Assembly (NCBI RefSeq): GCF_001640805.2
Contig: NC_066851.1
Coordinates: 7,176,712-7,240,711 of the forward strand
From: Lates calcarifer
Lineage: Eukaryota > Chordata > Actinopteri > Centropomidae
Direction of reading: 5' to 3'
Length of the DNA stretch: 64,000 bases
A model generated the notes under the pieces. It was not told where the DNA came from. It made no database searches and worked only from the letters and a program-made list of their open reading frames with translations. Both the position numbers and the translations under genes were made by a program. Positions 12,392 to 22,655 of this stretch are shown one piece after another (positions within the stretch are counted from its first letter, which is position 1; every line of letters starts with the position of its first letter).

Positions 12392-14744
12392 CTACTGTAT
12401 ACAGCAGCTCTGTCCATTGGCATCTTTGGAGCGCAGACACAGTTTAGGTTTGTAGCTTTCAAGGTAAAGCAGTTGCTTGGAGTTGAACGCTCCACGACGC
12501 TTCCTGTCAGCATGAAAGAGAATAATGAACAGGGTTTATAAAAAGAGTGACAGCTGTGTGAGCAATTACAGGGACGGTACTGAATATGATGCATGAAAAG
12601 ACAGAGCAGTGGTTAACACAGTCGAGTAAAATGGAGCACAGTGAAATCAGAGCTTAGTACTTACAGTCTTATGAAGTGCACCGCATCCTCATATTCCATC
12701 CCACACTCAATTAGAGCCAGGGCCACCAACACAGGAGCTCTGAGGACACACAAAGGCAAAACTGTATAACCATCTGTTTGGGTACAGAAAAACAGTCCTA
12801 TGGGCCTGTAGCTCTGTATAAATCACACACTAACACAGTATATCCACTCAGTTTGTGCTCCATCTTTTGCCTCTAGCGTTCCTCTTTATACCCTTTTATA
12901 TTCATAGCTACCCCTGTAGCTACGGATCAAAGTGACATGACTGACTGTATATTATTACTACAACTGACAATACAGCAACTTAAACTACAGCCCAGTAAAC
13001 AACTACAGTGCTACACTTTATATTTACTGTGAAAGTCAGTAAGACAGTTCTAGTGAGTAAATAAACAATGTCCCTGTTGTTCCCTCCCTCATCACTGTAG
13101 TTCTCACCACTCCTAGAAAACATACGCATGCAGTCTATCTATTGCTAGTTTGCCACAAAGCTAACTAATGCCATGGCCTGTTGGTGAAAGACAGCTGATA
13201 AGCAGTTAACATATAGCAACATATTAATTCCACCTAGATGACGTAATGGTAAATATAATTGCATGTGATTTTCACCAAAGATATCATACCACTAGTTTGT
13301 CTACAGAGTTTAAAGATGAGACACTGCTGTTAACACTAACCCTGTAAGCTAATGACTGACCATCACATTTCATAACAGGTGGCTGGAAGTGGTAATATCA
13401 GAGGGATTATTAGACCAACGAAAAAAGCACTAGAAACTGACAGAAAAGGCTGATTCAGACACTCCCCGTGTCCCACTCAATAACAACACATGTGGCATCC
13501 TTATCAAGAATATCTGCATTTAATATCAGCAAATATACAGTTATCAGATATTTTAAACCCTCCAATATCCACGTCAAAGTCCACATCAGCTTTAAAAATC
13601 CTGTATCATTCAAGCTCTAGAACGTAAAGCAAAAACTGACTTGGGTTGACGTTGGTTAATCTTGTTTATCTTCCCTTCAATGAGTATCATTTAATAAATT
13701 CTGTGTTTGGTGCATACTAACCGTCCTAGTCCAGCAACACAGTGCACAGCCACACAACAGCCAGGCTCATCTCTAAACTTTGTCTGCAGCAGGTTCAGCC
13801 AATCATCAACCACCTGGTCAGGGGGGGCCGATCCATCATCAAATGGCCAATCCTGGAAGGAAAACAGAGTCTGTATTTATCTTCCTCTTTTTGTTGCAAA
13901 CGCCTCACCCTTTGTGGTTTTATGGTATGGAAATTTAATGTCCATAGAGCACCTTAAAGATGTTTTTGTATCTCAGGACAGTTAAGGCACTCCATATATG
14001 GAGAATGGTGTAGAGGTGTTTGCACTGTTTCCACTTGGTCTTTGTTCAGTTACTATGGCTTAAAATTCTTGTGCCAATAACCTTGAAAAAACATCAGCTG
14101 ATGGCCCGCTGTGCCTACTGCTGCTAGTTTTTATTAGAAATGCAATGGATGGTAGAATTTTTAATGTGCTCTGTAAATCTAATTTACAAAAGACTAAAAT
14201 TTATAAAGACATTTGGTTATCCTCAATGTCATTCATATTTGACTGACCCACGGATAAGGACACTATTATATTGCTGGATTTAGGTCCTGCTTTTATTTAG
14301 ACATTTGTGTTGTAAGTAGGCTTAATCCTTTAATGACAGAGATTCCATCCAAGGTCTTAGTTGTGTGAGTCACTCACATATCCTAATTTTCATTACTTAA
14401 ATCAGAAAAAATCTGATGTTCCAGTGGAAGTCAGGTACACATGTCGTCACTTACCAGAACTTGTATGCCCTCTTGTTCCACCGGTGCCTTGTCATATGTA
14501 GCAGCACACACTCTCACCAGGGTGTTAACTCCATACGCCTTCAGATCCTATCAAAACACAGAATGGTTAAGTCATGCTGTCACTATTGTTTCACCTGTAA
14601 ACATATGAAAATAAATAAAGGAAAAAAATGTGATTAAAAATGCGTTACCTCTATAAACCTTCCCAGTTGTGCGTTAGTGGGGTTGTGCGTGATGAGGAAT
14701 CTCAGACAGTCATAGGAGATCTCTACTGGAGCCGGTCGGTTCAT
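12392..14744 (-). CDS. ptp4a2: PRL-family protein tyrosine phosphatase PTP4A2
   Basis: Five coding exons on the minus strand give 168 residues: 14744-14649, 14547-14455, 13852-13722, 12739-12665 and 12503-12392. All joins use GT-AG and keep frame (phases 0, 0, 2, 2). The N terminus [10 protein letters not shown] is the PTP4A2 form. Visible functional residues are Cys46 (regulatory, disulfide-forming), the WPFDDG loop with acid Asp69, the catalytic Cys101-Val-Ala-Gly-Leu-Gly-Arg107 loop followed by Ala, and the C-terminal CaaX box CCIQ with Cys165 for prenylation. The usual family length is 167-173. PRLs are membrane-attached phosphatases or pseudo-phosphatases that bind CNNM magnesium transport regulators. 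Matches such as [16 protein letters not shown] and LALIECGM favour PTP4A2 over PTP4A1 and PTP4A3. The tail after [15 protein letters not shown] is unusual: it reads [10 protein letters not shown] where relatives have KYRPKMRLRF, so some basic residues are lost. The start is the only Met in frame at the expected place. Confidence 0.95.
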
Positions 14745-15366
14745 TTTTAGACCCACAAAGGTTTGTCAATGAAGAGTTTTAGACCAGAAAAGTACTGTGC
14801 TTTAGAAAAATGGACTAACAGAGAAGTCTTCAAGGGGAAAAAAGTAAAACTCCTTTTGACTATTAAAAAAGCAAAAATTAAAAAGAAGTTATCTAAACTA
14901 AAATGTGACTTATGGGCAATGAATGTAAATATCCTACTCCTTTGGCGACAAAAAGTAGTCTGAATATAAAACAACAACAAAAAAAATACAAATTACTCAG
15001 GAAAGAAATGAGGATGAAAATAATCCTTAACTCTTATTGGCAATGAAGGAAAAACTAAAATTGGCTTAAAACATAAATTTAAATCTGGCAGGTTGGGATT
15101 AAGAAGACTGGAGAGAAGACACCCAAAGTCCAGGAGGGAAAAAAATGAAGACAGATAAAGATCTATCCTTCCTTCCTTTCAAATCTTTTAGCCCATTCAG
15201 AGAAGGCTTGTATGAGTCAGAGCAGAGGAGGAAAGGAAAAACAGGAAAGGAGAAGAGCAGAGAGGAAGCTCCCGGGCTAAAACCAAAGCCTCCCCTACTC
15301 CCCAGGACAGGTGACAGACTGGTTGGCTTGTCTTCATATGGGTTGAACAGGATGGCAGGAAGGACC
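14745..15366 (-). promoter_or_regulatory. Candidate ptp4a2 5' UTR exon with uORF
   Basis: Upstream of the ptp4a2 start, the minus strand has a good splice acceptor, CTCTCTCACAG before GTCCTTCC, at about 15366. A leader exon could run from there to the start codon, about 620 bases. Just inside it is an upstream open frame starting MKTSQPVCHL. PRL mRNAs are known to carry a magnesium-sensitive upstream frame, so a uORF here would fit. I have not confirmed the exon structure or that this frame is the conserved one. Confidence 0.35.
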
Positions 15367-16690
15367 TGTGAGAGAGACACACAGACAGCCAATGATTTTT
15401 ACAAGGCTTTAAGTCAAACTAAAGTATCCTTCCATACCAGTTTTTGCTTATTATTTTAATGTGGATGTGATATTTTTGTCTACCGATCTCAATAACATGT
15501 TTTACCTGTGATTCTAATGTGAATAAAATGTATCACCTAATAACTCAACTCCTTTTCTTTTACAGGGAAACACTGGTTGACATAAATGACTAACTATATA
15601 TGGATACTTTAATCAGCATTTATATCACCACTGATTCACTGTACCTCTACTCTCTGCTGTCCATGGACTGTAAGGTGATAAACAGAGAACTTTCCCATAC
15701 ACCACCAGAGACACCACCAGCCTTTGTGCTACACACCTGTGTGTGTGTGAATGGCAGTGCTTGCGCCTAGCTGGTGTCTCCTGTTCACTTGTCCACAATA
15801 AGCAGCAGGTGCTGGGCTTGGCAAAACTCCCCTCCAAGCCTCGCAAACGCCATACATGTGCAGCCTGAGAGAGACAGAGTTGTAAATTCCGACTGTGACG
15901 TTTAGTTGCTAATTGTATCAACAGGTGGGACAGAGTCTGCTGATCGATACTCACTGTGATGAGAGCTGAGGAGATAGTTCATTGAGCGGACACAGGAAAA
16001 TGTGACGGCTCCGGGATGTAGACACACCATTGATGATGATGCTGCTTTTCTGGGTCCTGGCTGACAACGGCCCGCTAGCTTGCTGCTAACCTGCTGCGTA
16101 GAAGAAAACATGTTAACACTGATCAGCCACCTGAGATTAGTAGCTCCCTACATCACCTGTTAGTGAGAAAATTATGAGAAATTTTCCTAACATCACCCTC
16201 ACAGTATAAACGTGAGCAACTAATGTGTTGCCATCCCGTGTAAATAATCTATCTCTGAATACCGGCGCTCTACCTGATGTTTTTCATGGGGTTAGGTGTG
16301 ACCTGTGACATTGTGAAAATAATACACCGTTCCAAAGCTACGGTGTCCAGTTAGCTTAAATGTACTACTGACCATAGACCTGAATTTGCACCTGCGATTT
16401 GCCGACAGTGATTAATTCACACTTAACGGTACAGCACAACGTAGCCACAAATTGTTAGAAGCTCAGTATTTAGCTAGCCACCCATTTAAAACCTGTACAG
16501 CCGTAACTGTGTTCACAAACAATCCGCTTGACTGTTAACGTTAGCCAGAGCGATGTTCTAACGTTAAATGACCGAGCAGCTAGCTTAACGTTACTGGTAG
16601 CTGATTTTCAAAGGCACATACTGTAAATAAAAAATACGACATTCCCAGTTAAAGACAAAATGCTGGCGCAGAATTTAAAAACTAGCTACC
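15367..16690. other. Probable 5' intron/upstream region of ptp4a2
   Basis: Unique sequence without a recognisable exon. One further minus-strand donor-like site, CACAGTGAGTATC, lies near 15950. Nothing else is evident. Confidence 0.4.
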
Positions 16691-16694
16691 TCAC

Positions 16695-17060
16695 CAAGAG
16701 AAATCAGCATCGCCTTCTGTCATAAGAGGCTCCGCCAGCCAGGTCATGAAAAACCAGGTCAACAACCATGTTCCCAGAATAAACCCGAGCTAACACTTCC
16801 AGGCTACAGCGCTCGCCGATTTTCAACAACAGCAGAATGACAGCGAGCACGGCGGGCTGTTCAACAATGGTGGCATTAGTTACACAACTGGACTACGTCG
16901 TTGTCAAACATACATAATCAACACAGTTACTCACAAAACGTAGTAGTTTCACGAAAGATCCAGACGCTTCTAATGAAAGAAAAGAGTCTGCAGAGACATG
17001 TTGAACAGAAATATCATGGTACCCACAATAAACATCGCAGCTTCCGGCGGCAAGCCTTTC
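16695..17060 (-). promoter_or_regulatory. Candidate ptp4a2 promoter and first exon
   Basis: This stretch is richer in CpG than its surroundings. On the minus strand it ends with TTTCTCTTG before GTGAGG, a usable donor at 16695/16694. ETS-type CTTCCGG motifs occur at about 17042 and again at 17149, a common feature of TATA-less housekeeping promoters. It lies about 2 kb upstream of the ptp4a2 start, so it may be the noncoding first exon. Alternatively it may serve an unseen divergent transcript. Confidence 0.35.
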
Positions 17061-17099
17061 AAAAATAAAACACGAATATACACCATAATACCTCATCGC

Positions 17100-17590
17100 T
17101 GTTGTTTTTTTTTATGACCCTTTTAATTTGTAGACCAATACTGCATACTTCCGGTATAATTCAGTCTTCTTCTTGCAAGTTTGACAAAATATTTTTTAAA
17201 ACTATATATTCAAGCATGCAGGTGAAACTTGAATTGAAAAAATATAACTTTGCAAGCAATATTGATTTAATGTACGATATTATAACGCTGTAGGCAGGCA
17301 GACTGTGGCTGATGTTCAAGTCACTGCTGCCATCTACTGTTTCTCACAACAAAGTATATCAGTTTGGTGATGCTGTGTTATGGATGTTTTTTGTTTGTTT
17401 GTTTGTTTGTTTTTAGTTTATTTGTGGCATTCCATGAAAAAACAAACAATACAAAACAGATTGAATTGAACATTTTCTACCATGTTTTAAAGCCATAAAT
17501 GTAGCTTCACCTGTACACATTGATGTAAAGTTACACTTTCTCAAATGTTCTTATTTATTACACATGTATATAATCTTAAATTTATTCTAT
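17100..17590. other. AT-rich spacer
   Basis: AT-rich sequence with a (GTTT)n run at about 17388-17415. No gene was recognised. Confidence 0.6.
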
Positions 17591-17599
17591 GCTCATACT

Positions 17600-18110
17600 C
17601 ATACAATTTCTGAGCATTTTTGTGCTGTGGCCTCCCTCAGCAGGACAGTGCTGGGGCATCTCAAATGTCTCAAGGAACATAATAAAGAGCCCAAGGTGTT
17701 GACCTGGCCTCCAAACTCCCCAGATCTCAATGTGATCCAGCATCTGTGGGATGCACCAGAACAAGCCAGACCCGTGGAGGCCTCATCCTGCAACCTACAG
17801 CACCCTAAGGATACACTTGTCAATGTCCCTGTGCCACAGGATGCCCTCATAGCACTCATGTCCATGCTTCAATTAGTCAGAGCAATTTTGGCAGCAGGAG
17901 GAGGACCTACACAATATTAGGAAGGACCCACAGATGCTGGATCAGATCAGTCGTTAGGGTGGGGGGGTGGGGTGTGGGGAGGGGGCACAACAGTGTTTAG
18001 GTGGGTGGCATCTAGATCAATGCCAGGACACAAGGTTTTCCAGCAGAACATTGTATTGTTATTCACTTCACCTGTCAGTGGTTTAATGTTGTGGCTGATT
18101 GGTGTTTACA
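17600..18110 (+). mobile_element. Decayed Tc1-like transposon, 3' part
   Basis: The plus-strand frame has PPNSPDLNVIQHLWDA, the conserved Tc1/mariner SPDLNPIEHLW segment carrying the third catalytic acidic region, here with Glu changed to Gln. It ends with AILAAGGGPTQY, the usual Tc1 C terminus. The right end at about 18069-18107 contains CACCTGTCAGTGG then GTGGCTGATTGGTG, matching the inverted repeat of a very common fish Tc1 group. I do not see the 5' half or the left inverted repeat, so the copy is truncated and inactive. It lies between ptp4a2 and the connexin gene. Confidence 0.85.
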
Positions 18111-18544
18111 GCTTGTGAATACTTTTAATGAATTTTGTCTAAATTATGAGGCATTCACTCTGCATGGTCTTGTATATATTTTGACTTAATACATATTACA
18201 GCATTTATTGATTATTATTATTCTATGCAGCTATTCTATTCCAGATTTTTAAAAAAGATACTGAAACTGCTTAATATATTTCATGTATTCAAATTGGATT
18301 AAATTCAGGTAAATCCAATCTGAATCAGTCTGCCATGTGATTTTTGTCTACAGTGTCTTATATGTATTTTATCTCACTTTTTACATTTTTACATTTTACT
18401 AAAGCTGTTCTTTGTTGTTTTGTTTTGTTCAGCCCTGTGAAATCAGGCTGTAATAACCTTTGACTTGAACTCACTGCTCACTGTAAAAACACATTTACAT
18501 TACTCCCCAACACAAAGGGTGTGGCATTTCTCTCTTTCCTCTTT

Positions 18545-18547
<3 letters not shown>

Positions 18548-18605
<58 letters not shown>

Positions 18606-18609
18606 ACAG
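18548..18609. repeat. Compound (TC)n(AC)n microsatellite
   Basis: A TC run of about 32 bases passes directly into an AC run of about 28 bases. It lies about 70 bases upstream of the TATA-like element proposed for the connexin gene. Confidence 0.97.
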
Positions 18610-18680
18610 GCATGCTGGTTGGCAAGGATGGATGTCTTGTCTCCTTGCTCAATAAAGCGATATGTGGCTTTTTCTTTACC

Positions 18681-18690
18681 TATTTATAAG
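18681..18690 (+). promoter_or_regulatory. Candidate TATA box of connexin gene
   Basis: TATTTATAAG lies about 310 bases before the donor of the probable noncoding exon, in the right orientation. A TGACGTAG (CRE-like) site follows near 18790. The assignment rests on position and motif only. Confidence 0.3.
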
Positions 18691-18714
18691 GTGTTAGGTG
18701 ACATGGCTCGCAGG

Positions 18715-18999
18715 GAGTGGAGCCTCCATTTCCTGCAAACTGACAGGACAGGACATGTAAAGTGTGTTCATGTGTGCGTGTGTGCCTGTGATGACGTAGC
18801 AGCTGCTGAATCTGGTTTGGCAGGATTTCTGAGGAAAGGGGGCGAGAGAGCAGAGACAGACACAGAGAAAGAGGAAGGAGCGGAATTCTTCAAACTTCTC
18901 TTTCCCCTCACTACTTTTAACTTCACTGTTGACCACTTCTCTACTCCTGTTGGTGTCTACTTACTTTGTATTGGTGTTTGAACAAAGTTTCAGCACAGG
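18715..18999 (+). other. Probable noncoding exon 1 of connexin
   Basis: The sequence ends AGCACAGG before GTAAGT, a strong donor at 18999/19000. The acceptor of the ATG-bearing exon is at 22613 (CTCTTTTACAG). Many connexin genes have a noncoding first exon joined to the exon with the start codon, so this join is plausible. The 5' limit is set only by the TATA-like element. Confidence 0.4.
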
Positions 19000-20989
19000 G
19001 TAAGTTTCTTCTTCTTTGATTGTCATACATTTTACTGTATCACATGTTTAAAGCCAGGACTGAGGGGTAAACAAAAGACTGTAGCCAGTGGTGTGTTTAA
19101 ATGGTACACAAACTTAGTTACAGTGTTTTTTTTTTCTTATTTAACTCTAAAACAAGATGGATACAAGTCGTTATCCACCAACAAAGAGGGAAACCATTAA
19201 GTTAATTACAGCCTTAAAAAAAGACAAAATGGGAGTGGGAGTAACTTTTCCTTTTCCTTTTGACTAAGACACAAACAAAAAGAAAAAAAGAGAGTGGAAA
19301 GATATTGAGCAATCGCTATAAAGAGACAATTCCAGAAAAATGTGGCGATTGTATAAACTATAGATTGCGCACACAGGCTGAGGCGTGGTGGAGTGAAGCA
19401 TACTAACACTCAAATTTTCCACATTGCTCTCGATTGTACATGGAGTATCCTATTGGTTCCTTAAATTTAACTGATTGTAGTTCAGATTGGTGGCAGTTGA
19501 CTCTATGATTAATACATATAGTTTAATGCCCATTCACAGGTAACTGTCACCAGTATTTTGAAACACTTACTGGATTAAAAAAAAAAAAATTACAAATATT
19601 ACTGTTGAATATGACAAGATCTTATTACAATCAACCCAGGGTAGTGTGTGGTCAAAGCAGCCATTACATGACAGAACAAGCCTCATAGGAGCTAAAAACC
19701 TGTTTTATTCTGCCTTTATCAAAGAGAAAAAATTAATCAGCATTGGAGTTTCAAGTGTTAACACAGAAAAGTCCTCAGTGCTGAACCATTCTGAAATCTA
19801 AATATTTTACTCTTTTCTAAACAGTGAGTGATCCTCCACTGCACCAGAAACCATAGGCTACAGGCCTGAGGATGGTATTACACATCCCATATGGATTTAA
19901 TTTTATTTGTTTTCCAGGAACATAGAAGGAAACCAGAGTAGTTATAACTTCTGCTATATACATATGTTACAAAAAAAGAAATTCCTTCTTTTTTTCCCTC
20001 AGAAACCCCACCCTCACATAACTTCCATCGCTTAATTACTGCTTGCTGTTGAGCTTGCACTGTGTACATTCTTGTATTAGAGGTTTCTGTCAACATACAG
20101 AGAAGTTAAACTTGGTTAAAGCTTTACTGGCTGACATTTTCTGCTCATACTGTGAGTACAGCTTTGACATTTGACAACAGCAAAAGGGAACATACACTCT
20201 GTGTGGTGAAATACTGTATTAGATACACAGAGTTTTCATGATTTTGTGTTTTACGCCAACTGAGGTGAAAATTTGTTTTTACTGTCAGTCACATGTTGCT
20301 ATGGAAACCATGATAGTTCAACAGAAAACTGTACACATTTGTGTACTTTGGATTTTGTTTGCAAGGAAAGATACATTTGTTTAACACACATAAACACACA
20401 ACCCAGTATCTAGGCAACATAAACTCTGAAACCACACACATGCCATGTTTGTGATTAAAGTTGTATTTATACTGGATTGCTGATATTAGGCTTTTTCATT
20501 CATGAACCTCATTACCTTTGCACACGTAAGTCCACTAGTGTCTCCACTGTGTTCATTCAGCAGACAAGCAGAGCGACAAAAAACACAGCACTGGTTACTG
20601 ATGATACAGCCATGCAGCTGTGTGTACAGAACTAACAGCGTGCGTGCTGGTGCATAACAACAAATAAAGTCTGATTGATTATAACAGTTCACAGGTGTAG
20701 CTAAGCTAAGCTTTAACGGTCGGCGTGTGTAATCAGTGCTTGATCCTAACTATCCACCCTCATTACAATAAACTGCACATTCACAATGATGAAGTGTAAA
20801 CATCAAAGATGTGTGCATGTGTACACATTCAAGAGCCAGCTACAATAAAGATTTGTATTTATTGATACAATTATATGGCCATTATCATCAGCAGTTATTT
20901 TATGTAATTGCTAATGATTCCTCAAGCTGAACATGAAAACTCATTACCAGCTTAATTCTGAGACAAGGTCTTGGGGACTTTGCTGAGGC

Positions 20990-21500
20990 ACACACATGGT
21001 AGGGTCGGAATTAGGAGTCAACAGCATGAACCCATGAACCCAACCTGTCAAGAGTCATGAATCCAGCCTGGTGATGGTGGTGTAATGGTGTGGGGAATGT
21101 TTCCTTGGCACATTTTGTGTCCATTAATACCAGTCAGTCATTGTTTGAATGCCACAGCCTATCTGAGTATTGTTGCAGACCACGTGCATTCCTTTACAGG
21201 CACAATCCACACATCATCTGATGGCTATTTCCCACATGATAATGCACCATGTCACAAAGCAAAAGTCGTCTCAAACTGGTTTCATGAACATGATAATGGT
21301 TCTTCAGTGGAACACCTTTGGGAGGTGGTAGAACAGGAGATTAGCAGCTTTAATGTGCAGCAGACAAATCTGCAGAAATGTAAACATGGACTGGGATCTC
21401 AAAGAATCTCTTGTGCAGTCCATACCACAAAGAACTGATGTTTTGAAAGCAAAGGCTGGTGTTCCTATTAAGGTGCTCAATGAGTGCACCACTACCACGT
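20990..21500 (+). mobile_element. Decayed Tc1-like transposon with internal deletion
   Basis: The plus-strand frame at 21085-21438 reads like a Tc1 transposase: VWGMFPWHILCPLIPV, LNATAYLSIVADHVH, then SSDGYFPHDNAPCHKAKVV with the second catalytic Asp in HDNAPCH. The copy jumps from the FHEHDN segment straight to VEHLWEVVEQEI, so a stretch corresponding to WPPQSPDLNPI is missing, about 40 bases. Frame is lost after QTNLQKC, where the following sequence continues in another frame to about 21480. It is a dead fragment in the connexin 5' intron. Confidence 0.85.
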
Positions 21501-21654
21501 TGAGGGGTAATAAACTAATGATGAATAAACTAAAAATGTTAAAGAAACTTACACACTGTAGTTTAAAAGAAGTAGTTCAGTTCCCTGGAAAATACACTTA
21601 TCGGCTTTCTTACAAAGATTGATACTACTCTTTTTTCTGTACAAAGAAAATACA

Positions 21655-21720
21655 TCCAGCAGCCTGTTAGCTCAGCTTAGCTTAAAGACTGGGAATGTGG
21701 AAGCTGTTTCTGTTCTTTCT
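21655..21720 (+). repeat. Fragment of the fold-back repeat family
   Basis: TTAGCTCAGCTTAGC followed by TTAAAGACTGGGAA and AGCTGTTTC matches the forward arm of the element at 3.4-3.9 kb, with small changes. Confidence 0.6.
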
Positions 21721-21774
21721 GTTTCTGCCTAAAACTTCAGTGTAAGAATGACAGTTTGCTGATAGAAACAAAAC

Positions 21775-21815
21775 AGCTAAATATGTAGCTGCTAGCACCA
21801 GCTACATATTTAGCT
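21775..21815. repeat. Perfect 17-bp inverted repeat
   Basis: AGCTAAATATGTAGCTG (21775-21791), a seven-base loop CTAGCAC, then the exact reverse complement (21799-21815). It would fold as a 17-bp stem. No role is evident. Confidence 0.9.
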
Positions 21816-22655
21816 AAAGCGCTTGGCAAGAAAGAGAATAAACATGTAGCCAAAAATGTTGCACTATTCTTTCATTTTCCTTCATGGGTAAAAACTGAAT
21901 CTAAATTTACCAGTTACATAAACGTAAAAATGCTGGTTGGTTGAGATAATTTCTTAGTAGCACTACCTCGTCTATATTTTCATATGTCAGTATCAAATAG
22001 ACAGATGGTACATTTTGATTTATCCATTAGTTCCAGCAGCCAGCTGATAAATACATTCATTTTCCATCCTGAGCATAACATGGCTTCATCTTCTCTGGCC
22101 TGTGTACATCTTGTTAAGGCTACTGAAACATGGTCTTTCATTAGTGGGGAGCCTGATAATATTAATAATCCTGAAAAGCAGTCAGCAAAAGTCAGCAGGC
22201 TTTCAATTCAATTTATTGTGTTTACTGCATAAATACAACCAAGAAACAACCTCAGATATGACACGAAACAATGTTCTTAAATGTCAACTTTCCCTCCTGG
22301 GAGATTTGTAATTTAGTTGGTATGAACAATTTCATACAAGCCCATACAGGCTCTGCGTCAAACTCACCAGTTTAGGGTGCAGCTGGTGTCTCTGGCATAA
22401 CTATTCATACTGATATGTGTTGGATTTGACCAGGTGTGGCTAATCCTTAACCGTAGAAAGTCTAAATCTGACCTTCTTCTAATGAAGAGCAAAGAAGTTT
22501 AAAAGCAATGTCTAAGGAAATAACACCTAGAATTCAGCTAAGATCTATTTGTGTCTTGTCATAAGGACGTGGAAACAAGTTTCAACAAGCGTCTTTCTTC
22601 CTCTCTTTTACAGGGTGCACTTGTGTGTATCACCTGGGCCAGTGCAGCAGCAGAG

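Larger units (their letters stand above)
19000..22613 (+). other. Probable 5' UTR intron of connexin
   Basis: AT-rich sequence without exons. It contains a decayed Tc1 copy (about 20990-21500), a fragment of the fold-back repeat family (about 21655-21720) and a perfect short hairpin (21775-21815). Confidence 0.45.

Noticed and set aside
17564..17920. Apparent host gene of 118 codons
   Set aside because: The SPDLN..QHLWDA and GGPTQY motifs show it is a Tc1 transposase remnant.
21085..21438. Apparent host gene of 117 codons
   Set aside because: It is a Tc1 transposase remnant with an internal deletion.
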